Shown in pieces: positions 28,987 through 38,808 of a stretch of 64,000 nt of DNA. The stretch lies in the NCBI GenBank assembly GCA_037045055.1, contig JBAOHJ010000003.1, positions 248,001 to 312,000 of the forward strand, read 5' to 3'. The position numbers were made by a program, and so were the translations under genes. Below the pieces are notes generated by a model. The model did not search any database, was not told the origin of the DNA, and was given only the letters and a program-made list of their open reading frames with translations. Position 1 is the first letter of the stretch. The number at the start of each line of letters is the position of its first letter. Source of the DNA: Phosphoribacter sp037045055 (GTDB lineage: Bacteria > Actinomycetota > Actinomycetes > Actinomycetales > Dermatophilaceae).

Positions 28987-29451
28987 CTACTCCCCCGCGT
29001 AACGCGGCCGCACGCCCAGGACTCGGCCGCGGACGGTGAGCACATCGGCGGCCCAGACCTGCGCCTCGACGTGCACCTTGCGCCCGGAGACCTCCACCGG
29101 CCGGCAACGCACGTGCAGCGGCGGGCCCATCGGGGTCGGCGCGAGGTAGTCCACGGCGAGCGAGGCGGTCGCGAACCGCAGATCCGGGGCCGAGCCCATC
29201 TCACGGCCCTCGGCGCGGTACACCGCCGCCGCCGCGGTGCCCATCGCCGCGCAGTCGACGATGGAGGCGAGCAGGCCGCCGTAGACGCCGCCGGGCCAGC
29301 CGGTCTGCTCCGGGCGCGGGCGGTAGACCGTGAGCGTCTCGTCCCCGTCCCAGAAGGTGCGCAGGTGCAGGCCATGGTCGTTGAGCCGGCCACAGCCGTA
29401 ACACACCGCGGCGTCGTCGGGGTAGGTGTCCTGGACCGCGATGCCCTCCAT
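28987..29451 (-). CDS. PaaI-family hotdog thioesterase
   Basis: A 154-residue hotdog-fold protein of the PaaI/YiiD acyl-CoA thioesterase type. It shows the N-terminal CYGCGRLNDHGL and the central helix motif GGVYGGLLASIVDCAAMGTA. Within that motif the Asp is the likely catalytic residue. The ATG at 29451 is 72 bases from the divergent aminotransferase gene. Substrate unknown. Confidence 0.87.
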   Translation of the reverse strand: MEGIAVQDTYPDDAAVCYGCGRLNDHGLHLRTFWDGDETLTVYRPRPEQTGWPGGVYGGLLASIVDCAAMGTAAAAVYRAEGREMGSAPDLRFATASLAVDYLAPTPMGPPLHVRCRPVEVSGRKVHVEAQVWAADVLTVRGRVLGVRPRYAGE

Positions 29452-29523
29452 GCGGGACACGCTAGGGCACGGTCGCGACTGGTGGGGCGCCGGACCGGCG
29501 GCGGCGCGGCATACGGTGTGGCC

Positions 29524-30684
<1,161 letters not shown>

Positions 30685-30929
30685 CCCACCGGGGTCCCCG
30701 GCGGACCGGCGGGGCGGTGCGGGCCGACCCCGTCGAGACGGGCCGTCTGTGGTCGAGACGGGCCGTTTCGATCGGGCGGGGCCGATGCGGTCGGGGGCGG
30801 GGCCGACTCGGTCAGGCGCCGTGCCGCCTCGGTCGAGGCTCGTCCACACCCCTGCCGACGGCCGTCCCGGTGTCCCCAGGCTCACCCCGGGCTGCTGTGC
30901 CTCGGCCGGACCGGCCGCACCCTGAGCAG

Positions 30930-31577
30930 ATGACACGTCCAGCGCTTCCGATCCTGATGCTCGGGGTTGTGCTGTCGCTCGCGGCAGGCTGGCCGGGCGC
31001 CGCCCCGTGGCCCGCGTCCGTCGTCTGGCCCGGATCCGCCGCGGGGCCGGTGGCCGGACCGTCGGTGGCCGGCCCGTCGGTGGCCGGCCCGTCGGTGGCC
31101 GGCCCACAGGTGGCCGATCCTGGACCCGCGGGCAGCGGCGCCGTCGCCCGGCCGTCGACGGCCGCGGCGGTCTGGGCCTGGCCGGTGGGGGCACCGCACC
31201 CGGTGCTGCGCCGTTTCGATCCGCCGGTCCAGCGATGGGAGTCCGGGCACCGAGGGGTCGATCTGCAGGTCGCACCAGGGGCCGAGGTGACCTCACCCAC
31301 CGAGGGCGTGGTCAGCTTCGCCGGCATGATCGCCGGGCGCGGGGTGCTCGTGGTCGCCCACGCCGGTGGGCTGCGCTCGACCCTCGAGCCGGTCACCCCG
31401 CTGGTCGAGGTGGGCGCGACGGTTCGTCGTGGTCAGCCGATCGCGGCGGTACAGGCCACCGTCGGGGGTCACTGCGCGCCGGCGCTCTGCCTGCACTGGG
31501 GAGTGCTGCGGGGCGAGACCTATCTGGACCCGCTGACGTTCGTCGTCGGGCGGGTGGTGTTGCTGCCGCTGCCGTGA
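30930..31577 (+). CDS. M23-family (LytM-like) exported protein, degenerate active site
   Basis: A 215-residue protein with a signal sequence, a Gly/Pro/Ser/Val repeat spacer and a C-terminal LytM/M23 domain. HRGVDLQV supplies the first His and Asp zinc ligands. The usual HxH near the end is CLHWG, so the first of these His is Cys, and the usual catalytic His of the YaH motif is also missing (region RSTLEPV). It is probably not a functional peptidase and may act as a regulator or binder. It matches the position of Rv2891 beside rpsB. ATG at 30930 with a weak ribosome site. Confidence 0.82.
   Translation: MTRPALPILMLGVVLSLAAGWPGAAPWPASVVWPGSAAGPVAGPSVAGPSVAGPSVAGPQVADPGPAGSGAVARPSTAAAVWAWPVGAPHPVLRRFDPPVQRWESGHRGVDLQVAPGAEVTSPTEGVVSFAGMIAGRGVLVVAHAGGLRSTLEPVTPLVEVGATVRRGQPIAAVQATVGGHCAPALCLHWGVLRGETYLDPLTFVVGRVVLLPLP
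31050..31109. repeat. 15-bp tandem repeat (4 copies) in the M23 gene
   Basis: Units of the type GTGGCCGGCCCGTCG occur at 31050-31064, 31065-31079, 31080-31094 and 31095-31109, the first and last with small changes. They encode the VAGPS spacer between signal sequence and M23 domain. Confidence 0.9.
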
Positions 31578-31759
31578 GACACCGGGCGCGCCGTCCGGCG
31601 GCCACTGGGCTGCGGGCCGGTCGGTCGGGCCGGTCCGCCCGGCGGTCACCCGCAAGCTCCCACGGAGTCGGCCGGCGGCGCGGGCGCCCCGCCTCGGGGC
31701 GGCATACCGACCCGGGGGCTGTCCTGCGGTCGGGTCCATCGGTCCGGTGCGGCACGGGC

Positions 31760-31798
31760 ATGCGTCACCGAGGCGTGCCCGAGCAGCTCCTCGACGAT
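31760..31798 (-). pseudogene. Relic of a tyrosine-recombinase C-terminus
   Basis: Directly beyond the xerC stop, in the same frame, the minus strand encodes IVEELLGHASVTH. This closely matches VVQELLGHASLAT inside xerC. The match ends before the catalytic Tyr. It looks like the remnant of a duplicated or second Xer-type recombinase gene. The stretch is short, so chance similarity cannot be fully excluded, but the shared GHAS core, orientation and position make that unlikely. Confidence 0.5.
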
Positions 31799-31807
31799 GC
31801 GCGGCGG

Positions 31808-32821
31808 TCAGGCTCGCGGGTGGGCTTGCTCGTAGGAGCGTTTCAGGCGCTCGGCGGACACGTGGGTGTAGATCTGCGTGGTCGCCAGGCTCGCGTGACC
31901 GAGCAGTTCCTGCACGACGCGCAGGTCGGCGCCGCCATCGAGTAGGTGGGTGGCCGCGGAGTGCCGCAGACCGTGGGGCCCGAGATCGGGGGCGCCCGGG
32001 ACGTGGGCCAACAGCCGATGCACGACGTCCCGCACCTGGCGCGGGTCCACCCGCCGTCCCCGGCGGCCGAGGAACAGGGCGGGCCCGCTGTCCGAGGTCG
32101 CGACTTGGGGGCGATACCCCAGCCAGTCCCGCAGGGCCCGGCCGGCCGGCTCGCCGAAGGGCACCGTGCGTTCCTTGCCGCCCTTGCCCATCACTCGGAC
32201 CAGCCGATCCGACAGGTCGACATGGTCGACGTCCACCCCGGCCAACTCCGACACCCGGATGCCGCTGGCATAGAGCAGCTCGACGATCGCCCGGTCGCGC
32301 ACGGACAGGGGGTCCCCGTCGGCGCTGGCGACCCGCGCGGCCTGCATGAGTGCACCGGCCTCCCCGGTCTTCAGCACGCCGGGCAACGTCCGCCCGCGCC
32401 GAGGGGCCGCAAGCCGAAGCGAGGGGTCGGTGCGGATCCGACCGGTGCGAGCCGCCCAGCGGAAGAACGTCCGGGCCGACGCCGCGTGTCGGCCCACCGT
32501 GGATCGCGCCGCGGCAGTCCCGCTCTGGGCGGCGAGCCAGCCGCGCAGGTCGGCCAAGGTCGCGTCGGCCAGGCCGGTGGCGCGTTCGGCAGACAAGTAC
32601 CGGGCGAGGTTGTCCAGGTCCCCGAGGTAGGCCCGGACGGTGTGGGCGGACAAGGCGCGTTCGGCGCGCAGGTGACGCTCGAACGCGCCCGCCAGGTCGT
32701 CGGCCCGCCCACTGTCGGCCCGGCCGTGCCCGGGCCGAGGCCCCCCGACCGGCCCGCCGTCGGCGCGGACCGGCTCGGGCCGAGCCTCCCGCGCCGGTCC
32801 GTCCGCAGCCGTGGCCTCCAC
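31808..32821 (-). CDS. xerC: Tyrosine recombinase XerC
   Basis: A 337-residue site-specific recombinase that resolves chromosome dimers at dif with XerD. After about 45 low-complexity residues comes the SAM-like N-domain (FERHLRAERALSAHTVRAYLGD). The catalytic set is complete: Arg in SGIRVSEL, Lys in GKGGKERTVPFG, HGLRH, GHAS, and the nucleophile Tyr in IYTHVS. The GTG at 32821 may be too far upstream. It lies in the conserved rpsB-xerC-dprA neighbourhood. Confidence 0.93.
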   Translation of the reverse strand: MEATAADGPAREARPEPVRADGGPVGGPRPGHGRADSGRADDLAGAFERHLRAERALSAHTVRAYLGDLDNLARYLSAERATGLADATLADLRGWLAAQSGTAAARSTVGRHAASARTFFRWAARTGRIRTDPSLRLAAPRRGRTLPGVLKTGEAGALMQAARVASADGDPLSVRDRAIVELLYASGIRVSELAGVDVDHVDLSDRLVRVMGKGGKERTVPFGEPAGRALRDWLGYRPQVATSDSGPALFLGRRGRRVDPRQVRDVVHRLLAHVPGAPDLGPHGLRHSAATHLLDGGADLRVVQELLGHASLATTQIYTHVSAERLKRSYEQAHPRA

Positions 32822-32931
32822 CGTCCTACCGTGTCAAACCCTCGGCCGTCCCGGGTCCCGCCACGCCGTGGCCGCGCAGGCACCCCCGTGGCCGAGCATC
32901 GGTGACCCGGCGGCCCGCGCCGGCTCGCCAT

Positions 32932-34113
32932 CTAGGGCGGCGGGCGCACCTTGCGCCAGCCGTGCTCGCCGCGCAGTGCCAGTCCGACCGCCTCCAGTCG
33001 ACCCAGGCTGGCGATCACCTCCGGCACCGCGACACCCGCGTGCCCGGCCAAGGCGCCCACCTCGACCGGCCGACGGTGGGGCAGGGCGGCCAGGACCGCA
33101 CGGCATGTCGGGTCGAGCTCGTCCCCGGCGCGCACCGGGCCGCTCGGGCGACGCGGCGCCGCCACGCCATAGCCGCCCACGAGCTCGGCCACCTCGGCTG
33201 CGTCGGTGACGAGCACGGCATACCCGTCGCGAACAGCCTGATGGCACCCCGCGGACGTGGGCGAGGTGACCGGGCCGGGGACCGCTCCCACGGGTCTGAG
33301 GTGGTCGGCCGCCTTACGGGCGGTGCTGAGCGACCCGGAGCGCAGCCCGGCCTCGACGACGACGGTGCCCGCGCTCATCGTCGCAATGAGTCGGTTGCGC
33401 TCGAGGAAGCGGGTGCGGGTGGGCGCCGAGCCCGGCGGCACCTCGGAGACCACGGCGCCCTCGGCGGCGATCCGGGCGATGAGGTCGGCGTTGCGTGGCG
33501 GGTAGGGCCGCTCGATGCCGCCGGCCAGGACGGCGATGGTCGGCCCCGCGAGGGTGAGGGCACCCTGGTGCGCGGCCGCGTCGACGCCGTATGCCGCACC
33601 CGACACGACCGTGAAACCAGCCTCGGCGAGCCCCGCGGCCAGATCCACCGCCACGGTCTCGCCGTACGCGGAACTGGCCCGCGCCCCGACGACAGCCACG
33701 CCGACGTGGCGAACGGACGTCAGCAACCGAGCGTCGCCGCGCACGTAGAGGCAGAACGGCGGCGCGGCAAGGTCCTCGACCCCCTCGGGCCAGCAGCCTG
33801 ACTGCGGCACCAGCACCGTCGCACCGCTGCGCAGGGCGACCTCGAGGTCGCGCTGCGGGTCCAGACCCGCCAACCGGGGAAGGAACCGCCCGATGTCCGA
33901 GGCCCGACCCTCGGTGACCGCGCCCAGCGCGTCCACCGGACCGAACTGCGCCACCAGCCGCGCCGCCACCGGATCCCCCGGCTCGGCCAGCCGGGACCAG
34001 GCGATCCGGGCCACCAACTCGGCGTCCGAGTCACGGGTCCACCCCGAGCTCACCCGCCGGCCCTGCCGGCCTGGGCCGGGGGTCGGCTCGTGACCGGGCT
34101 GGTGCGCATTCAT
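32932..34113 (-). CDS. dprA: DNA-processing protein DprA
   Basis: A 393-residue DprA/Smf protein that binds incoming single-stranded DNA and loads RecA in natural transformation. The Rossmann-like core shows VVGARASSAYG, VVSGAAYGVDAAAHQGAL, and ERNRLIATMSAGTVVVEA. A C-terminal winged-helix region (residues about 330-393) is present. The ATG at 34113 overlaps the comM stop as ATGA. dprA is widespread even in bacteria not known to be competent. Confidence 0.95.
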   Translation of the reverse strand: MNAHQPGHEPTPGPGRQGRRVSSGWTRDSDAELVARIAWSRLAEPGDPVAARLVAQFGPVDALGAVTEGRASDIGRFLPRLAGLDPQRDLEVALRSGATVLVPQSGCWPEGVEDLAAPPFCLYVRGDARLLTSVRHVGVAVVGARASSAYGETVAVDLAAGLAEAGFTVVSGAAYGVDAAAHQGALTLAGPTIAVLAGGIERPYPPRNADLIARIAAEGAVVSEVPPGSAPTRTRFLERNRLIATMSAGTVVVEAGLRSGSLSTARKAADHLRPVGAVPGPVTSPTSAGCHQAVRDGYAVLVTDAAEVAELVGGYGVAAPRRPSGPVRAGDELDPTCRAVLAALPHRRPVEVGALAGHAGVAVPEVIASLGRLEAVGLALRGEHGWRKVRPPP

Positions 34114-35648
34114 GCGGCCACCGCCTGGCGATGGCGCAGGGCCAACGCCACCCCGACATCCTCACGGGCCGGGCAGGTCCGACCCGCCAGGTCCGCCACC
34201 GACCACGCCAGCCGAAGACAGCGGTCGTAACCCCGCAGCGACAACAGCCCACGGTCGACGGCCCGCTCCAGCTCGACGGTGCGCTCGCGCGGCAGCCGGA
34301 AGGGCAGCGCGCGCAGCACCGACCCGCGAATCCGGGCGTTGACGGGCAGGTCCTGGCCACCCCAGCGATGGGCCTGCGCGTCCCGGGCCCCCGCGACGCG
34401 GGCGGCGACCGCAGCCGTCGACTCCGACGGACCCAGGGCGAGCATCGCTCGCGACGGGGCCGGGACCTGCACCTGGATGTCGACCCGGTCCAGGATCGGG
34501 CCGGCCAGCCGCGCGGCGTACGAGCGTCGCTGCAGCGGCGTGCACGAACACGCGGCGGCCTTGCCGTGAGCCTGTCCGCAGGGGCACGGATTGGCGGCCA
34601 GGACGAGCTGGAAGCGGCACGGGAAGCGAAAGCGCCCCGCGGCCCGGGCGACGACGACCGTGCCGGACTCCATCGGCTGGCGCAGCGCCTGCATGACATT
34701 CGGCTTGAACTCGGGCGCCTCGTCGAGGAACAGCACACCGCCGTGCGCCGCGGTGACGGCACCTGGGCTCACCCATCCGCTGCCGCCGCCGATGATCGCC
34801 GGCATCGAGGCACCGTGATGCGGCGCCACGAACGGCGGCCGCCGGCACAGCCTGTCGAAGCCGCCGCGGGCGCCGATGACCGACTGGATTGCCGAGACCT
34901 CCAAGGCGGTGGGATCGTCCAGATCGGGCAGCAGACCCGGCAGTCGTTCGGCGAGCATGGACTTGCCGGCCCCCGGAGGCCCCACGAGGTAGAGATGGTG
35001 GCCGCCCGCCGCGGCGACCTCCAGGGCCAGGCGGGCCTCGTGCTGACCGAGGACGTCGGCCAGGTCCAGGGGTGGCGCCTGCTCGGCCAGGGGTTGGGCG
35101 GGCTCGGGCACCGGCGCGGGCCGCTGCCCGCGGGCCAGCGCTCGGTAGCGCGCCACGAGCTCGGCCAGGTCGGCGACGGGGTGCACCCGTGCGCCACCGA
35201 CCAGGCGGGCCTCGCGGGCGTTGGCGACCGGCACCACGACGTGCCGCGCCCCGGCCCGCACGGCCGCCAGCACGATCGGCAGCACGCCCGGCACCGCCCG
35301 CACCGCCCCGTCGAGCCCGAGCTCCCCCACGTGCAGGACGTCGCGGACGACGTCGCCGGGGACGGCCCCCGCAGCGGCGAGCACCGCGACCGCGATGCCG
35401 AGATCCAGCCCGCTGCCGACCTTGCGCTCCGACGCCGGCGAGAGGTTGACGGTGATCCGGCGCATCGGGATGGGCTGCCCGCTGTTGGCCGCCGCGGCAC
35501 GGACCCGGTCGGGGGCCTGGCCACACGCCGAGTCGGCCAGCCCGACAACGGAGAACGCGGGCAGCCCCGAGGCCACGTCGGCCTCCACGCCGACGACGAA
35601 CCCCTCGACCCCACGCAGCCCCCCGCCGAGGGTGCACCCAAGCCCCAC
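34110..35648 (-). CDS. comM: YifB/ComM-family AAA+ ATPase (Mg-chelatase-like)
   Basis: A 512-residue protein with an N-terminal Lon-protease-like domain (SVVGLADSACGQ and the RITVNLSPA region) and a Mg-chelatase-type AAA+ core. The Walker A is VGPPGAGKSML and the Walker B is VLFLDEAPEF. The sensor and C-terminal motifs NPCPCG and ILDRVDIQV are present. ComM is a hexameric helicase for branch migration during transformation. The GTG at 35648 follows the yraN stop with no gap. Confidence 0.94.
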   Translation of the reverse strand: MGLGCTLGGGLRGVEGFVVGVEADVASGLPAFSVVGLADSACGQAPDRVRAAAANSGQPIPMRRITVNLSPASERKVGSGLDLGIAVAVLAAAGAVPGDVVRDVLHVGELGLDGAVRAVPGVLPIVLAAVRAGARHVVVPVANAREARLVGGARVHPVADLAELVARYRALARGQRPAPVPEPAQPLAEQAPPLDLADVLGQHEARLALEVAAAGGHHLYLVGPPGAGKSMLAERLPGLLPDLDDPTALEVSAIQSVIGARGGFDRLCRRPPFVAPHHGASMPAIIGGGSGWVSPGAVTAAHGGVLFLDEAPEFKPNVMQALRQPMESGTVVVARAAGRFRFPCRFQLVLAANPCPCGQAHGKAAACSCTPLQRRSYAARLAGPILDRVDIQVQVPAPSRAMLALGPSESTAAVAARVAGARDAQAHRWGGQDLPVNARIRGSVLRALPFRLPRERTVELERAVDRGLLSLRGYDRCLRLAWSVADLAGRTCPAREDVGVALALRHRQAVAA

Positions 35649-36050
35649 TCACGCCACCCCCCGCACGTGCTCGACCACACAGGGGCCGGACGCGGGGCGC
35701 AGCACCCCGACGACGTCGATCCGCAGCTGGTCGAACGACCCGCCCCGCGCGCAGACCCAGGCTGCCGCGAGTCGGCGCAACCGGGCCAGCTTGGCCCTGG
35801 TCACGGCCTCGACCGGCAGCCCGTATGCCGTCCCGCGACGGGTCTTCACCTCGCAGACGACGAGCACATCGCCGTCCCTGGCGACCAGGTCGATCTCGCC
35901 CAGCGGGCAGCGCCAGTTGCGCTCCAGCACGACCATCCCCTGCTCGCGCAGGAATCGCTCGGCCATGCGCTCGCCGTAGCCACCCACCGCGGTGGCGAGC
36001 CGGTGCGGCATACCCGCGGGGGGTGTCGTGGCAGCGTGCGGGACGTCCAT
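35649..36050 (-). CDS. UPF0102/YraN-family endonuclease-fold protein
   Basis: A 133-residue protein of the YraN family. The nuclease-like core shows GYGERMAERFL, GEIDLVARDGDVLVVCEVKTRRG and a C-terminal RIDVVGV. The ExK-type residues are intact. Its function is uncertain, but it always accompanies dprA and comM in actinobacteria. The start is uncertain: ATG 36050 or the ATG at 36011, which would give 120 residues and lies in a GGTATGCC word. Confidence 0.88.
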   Translation of the reverse strand: MDVPHAATTPPAGMPHRLATAVGGYGERMAERFLREQGMVVLERNWRCPLGEIDLVARDGDVLVVCEVKTRRGTAYGLPVEAVTRAKLARLRRLAAAWVCARGGSFDQLRIDVVGVLRPASGPCVVEHVRGVA

Positions 36051-36203
36051 GCCCCGAGCCTGACGGCCCGACGGCGTCGCCACCACGGGCGCGGCCAGCC
36101 CTGTGCGCGGTGTGACGACCCGCCACCGGGGTGTGGACACCTCGTCCCGGGGGCGCCGCGGGACCGTCGAGCTGCTCGGCGCGCCGACCACGCACCGTCC
36201 CGC

Positions 36204-36746
36204 TCACCGCCCGGTCGGCGCCCTTCGTGGCTCGTCGAGCAGCTCGGCCAACGCTCGGACGGTGTTGAGGTTTCGGGCCGTCATCTCGGTCCCGGTGACC
36301 ACCGTGGGCAGCTTCGCCCCGAGGACCGAACGGCCCAGGCCGTCCGGGGTGTGCAGCCAGACGATGCGACCACGCACCTGCAGGGCTTCGCCGGGGCCAC
36401 GCAGGCGGCTCACGGCGGCGGCGTCGAGGACCGGTGCGTCCCAGCAGAAGAAGGCGTGCACGTCCTTGCCCCGGCGAGGGTGGAACGGGCAGCCGCGCAG
36501 CGCGCGGGTCAGCTCGTCGCGGGGGACCACCAGCACCGGGACGTCCAGGCCGCGCTGGGCTGTCGACGCCCGCAGCTGTCGGGCCAGGGCTGCCCGGGTG
36601 CCCGTCGCCGTGGCGACGAGGTTGCCAGAGGCCAGGTAGGTCCTGACGTCCTGCCACCCGATCTCGGTGGCCGCGGATCGCAGGTCGGCGACACTGAGCC
36701 GGTTGCCTGCGAGGTTCATCCCGCGCAGCAGTGCGACGAATCTCAT
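36204..36746 (-). CDS. DUF1697 protein
   Basis: A 180-residue protein that opens with FVALLRGMNLAGNRLSVADLR, followed by YLASGNLV. This is the signature of the DUF1697 family, whose members are small, soluble and of unknown function. The ATG at 36746 gives normal family length. It sits 153 bases upstream of yraN and 45 bases after the DUF2469 stop, and may be an insertion into the conserved order. Confidence 0.88.
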   Translation of the reverse strand: MRFVALLRGMNLAGNRLSVADLRSAATEIGWQDVRTYLASGNLVATATGTRAALARQLRASTAQRGLDVPVLVVPRDELTRALRGCPFHPRRGKDVHAFFCWDAPVLDAAAVSRLRGPGEALQVRGRIVWLHTPDGLGRSVLGAKLPTVVTGTEMTARNLNTVRALAELLDEPRRAPTGR

Positions 36747-36791
36747 CGCTGGGAGTCTACGGCGGCGGCGCAGCCGCCCGGCCGCGCCGAG

Positions 36792-37097
36792 CTACGCCGG
36801 TGGAGTCAGCTCCGACGTGGGCAGCTCCTCGATGTTGACGTCCTTGAAGGTCACCACCCGCACCGACTTGACGAACCGGGCCGGCCGGTAGATGTCCCAC
36901 ACCCAGGCATCGGTCATGGTCACGTCGAAGAAGACCTCGCCGCCGTCGGAGCGGACCTTCATGTCGACCGAGTTGCACAGGTAGAAGCGCCGCTCGGTCT
37001 CCACCACGTGGGTGAACAGCGACACCACGTCGCGGTACTCGCGGTAGAGGGCAAGCTCCTGCTCGGTCTCGTACTGCTCCAGGTCTTCGCTGCTCAT
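36792..37097 (-). CDS. DUF2469 protein
   Basis: A 101-residue acidic protein conserved across actinobacteria beside rnhB (Rv2901c type). The sequence opens SSEDLEQYETEQELALYREY and continues with FTHVVETERRFYLCNSVD, then a beta-rich end VTFKDVNIEELP. The ATG at 37097 overlaps the rnhB stop as ATGA. Function unknown. Confidence 0.95.
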   Translation of the reverse strand: MSSEDLEQYETEQELALYREYRDVVSLFTHVVETERRFYLCNSVDMKVRSDGGEVFFDVTMTDAWVWDIYRPARFVKSVRVVTFKDVNIEELPTSELTPPA

Positions 37098-37855
37098 TGC
37101 TGCGCGCTCTCCGTCGTCGGCCACATCGTCGGCTCGCTCCGTTCTACCACCGGGGCCCGCTCGCGTCCCAGCCGCCACGAGCGCCGGTGCAGCGGGCAGG
37201 GGCCGACCGCGTCCAGCGCGTCGAGGTGTTCGGGCGCGGCATACCCCTTGTTGACGGCCCATCCGTATGCCGGGTGCGCGCCGGCCAGCCCCACCATGAT
37301 CGCGTCGCGCTCGACCTTGGCCAGCACCGAGGCGGCCGCCACCGAGGAGCAGCGCAGGTCGGCCTTGATCATCGTCGTCACCGCGGGCGTGGACGTGGGC
37401 GTCGACGCGGGCTGCCCGGCCCCGGGCTCGTGGTCGGCGAAGGCGAGCAACCCGACTCGGTCCGGCGGGGTGAGCCAGTCGTGGTTGCCGTCGAGGATGA
37501 CCAGATCGGGCCGCATCGGCAGGGCCGCCAGGGCCCGCTGCCCAGCCAGCCGCAGGGCGGCGATGATCCCGATCCGGTCGATCTCGTCGGGCCCGGCGTG
37601 CCCCACCGCATACGCCAGCGACCAGCGCCGGATCCGCGGGACCATCCGCTCGCGACCGGTCGGGGTCAGCAGCTTGGAGTCGCGTACCCCGGTCGGCGCC
37701 GACCGACAGGTCCGGTCGATGACGACGACCCCGACCGACACGGGCCCGGCGAGGGCGCCTCGGCCCACCTCGTCCATGCCTGCCAGCACGGGGTAGCCGT
37801 CGCGCTGCAGGGCTCGCTCGACGCGCAGCGACGGCGCACGGCTGCGGGAGATCAC
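37094..37855 (-). CDS. rnhB: Ribonuclease HII
   Basis: A 253-residue enzyme that nicks DNA 5' of single ribonucleotides and RNA in hybrids. The catalytic acidic residues are in AGMDEVGRGALAGPV and LVILDGNHDWL, followed by SSVAAASVLAKVERD and YGWAVNKGY. I used the GTG at 37855, 11 bases after the lepB stop; a start a few codons away is possible. It overlaps DUF2469 by four bases. Confidence 0.95.
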   Translation of the reverse strand: MISRSRAPSLRVERALQRDGYPVLAGMDEVGRGALAGPVSVGVVVIDRTCRSAPTGVRDSKLLTPTGRERMVPRIRRWSLAYAVGHAGPDEIDRIGIIAALRLAGQRALAALPMRPDLVILDGNHDWLTPPDRVGLLAFADHEPGAGQPASTPTSTPAVTTMIKADLRCSSVAAASVLAKVERDAIMVGLAGAHPAYGWAVNKGYAAPEHLDALDAVGPCPLHRRSWRLGRERAPVVERSEPTMWPTTESAQQ

Positions 37856-37866
37856 GCCCAACCCCG

Positions 37867-38808
37867 TCAGGGCGCGGTCCTGGCCGTCGAGGGCGTCGCC
37901 GTCGCACCGCGAGACCCCGGGACAGACGGCGCGGTGGCCGGGACCGAGCCGAACACCCGCTCGGGCGCGGCGAGCCAGGTGATGTGGTCGACCGGCCACA
38001 CCACGGCGACCGCCCGCCCGGTGATCTTGTCGATGGGCACCGACCCCTTCGCGCCGGTGCCGTCGTCGTGCAGCCGCGAGTCCGAGGAGTCGCTGCGGTG
38101 GTCGCCCATCACCCAGACCCGCCCGGCCGGCACGGTGACCGAAAACGCCGGTCGGCCGCCGCCTGGGGTGTCCCCGGGCTTGAGGTAGGGCTCGGTGATC
38201 GACACCCCGTTGACGGCGACCCGGCCGTCCTTGTCGCAGCACACCACGGTGTCGCCGGGCAGCCCGATGACCCGCTTGATGAGGTGGTCGTTGGAGTCGT
38301 CCGGGGCCAGGCCGAGGAAGATCAGCAGCCGGCTCAGCGGACTGCGCGCCACGTCCGGCAGGTCCCCGAGCCAGTGGTCGGGGTCGCTGAAGACGACAAC
38401 GTCCCCTCGGGACAGCGACACCAGATGCGGGGTGAGCTTGCTGACGACGACCCGGTCGTCCTTGACCAGGGTGTTCTCCATCGACCCGGACGGGATGTGG
38501 AACGGCTGGACGAGGAAGGTCTTGACCAGCAGGGAGAGCACCATGGCCGAGCCGAGGACGATCGCCACCTCGCGGACCCCGGCCCACAGGGCCTGCCCCA
38601 CCGTGCGACCGCTGCCCGGGTCGTCACCGGGGCCGGCTGCGCGCCCGCCCGCCGGGTCCTCGCCGGGCCCGCCCGCCGGGTCCTCGCCGGGCCCACCCGC
38701 CGAGTCTTCGCTGCGCGCGCCCGCGGCGGGGTCGAGGGCGTCGACGGCGGGCGGGTCGACCGCAGCGGCCGTGGTGTCCTCGGTCGGCACGGCGGGCTCG
38801 CTCGGCAT
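37867..38808 (-). CDS. lepB: Signal peptidase I (second of a tandem pair)
   Basis: A 313-residue type I signal peptidase that cleaves exported preproteins at the outer membrane face. A 90-residue Gly/Pro/Asp/Glu-rich cytoplasmic N-terminus precedes the anchor helix (VAIVLGSAMVLSLLVK). The catalytic Ser is in IPSGSM, the Lys in HLIKRVIGLPGD, and VMGDHRSDSSDSR is conserved. Its ATG overlaps the stop of the upstream lepB copy by one base (TGATG). Both copies keep catalytic residues. Confidence 0.93.
   Translation of the reverse strand: MPSEPAVPTEDTTAAAVDPPAVDALDPAAGARSEDSAGGPGEDPAGGPGEDPAGGRAAGPGDDPGSGRTVGQALWAGVREVAIVLGSAMVLSLLVKTFLVQPFHIPSGSMENTLVKDDRVVVSKLTPHLVSLSRGDVVVFSDPDHWLGDLPDVARSPLSRLLIFLGLAPDDSNDHLIKRVIGLPGDTVVCCDKDGRVAVNGVSITEPYLKPGDTPGGGRPAFSVTVPAGRVWVMGDHRSDSSDSRLHDDGTGAKGSVPIDKITGRAVAVVWPVDHITWLAAPERVFGSVPATAPSVPGSRGATATPSTARTAP
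38647..38694. repeat. 24-bp direct repeat (2 copies) in lepB
   Basis: Two adjacent 24-bp units, beginning GCCCGCCGGGTCCTCGCCGG, lie at 38647-38670 and 38671-38694. They encode successive GGPGEDPA units of the disordered N-terminus of the longer signal peptidase. Confidence 0.88.

Noticed and set aside
30732..30766. Direct repeat GTCGAGACGGGCCGT at 30732 and 30752
   Set aside because: Only two 15-base copies, 20 bases apart, in a spacer; too little to assign a function, though noted.
34162..36657. Minus-strand frame of 831 codons over comM, yraN and DUF1697
   Set aside because: It runs in another frame through three recognised genes and is Arg/Gly-rich low complexity.
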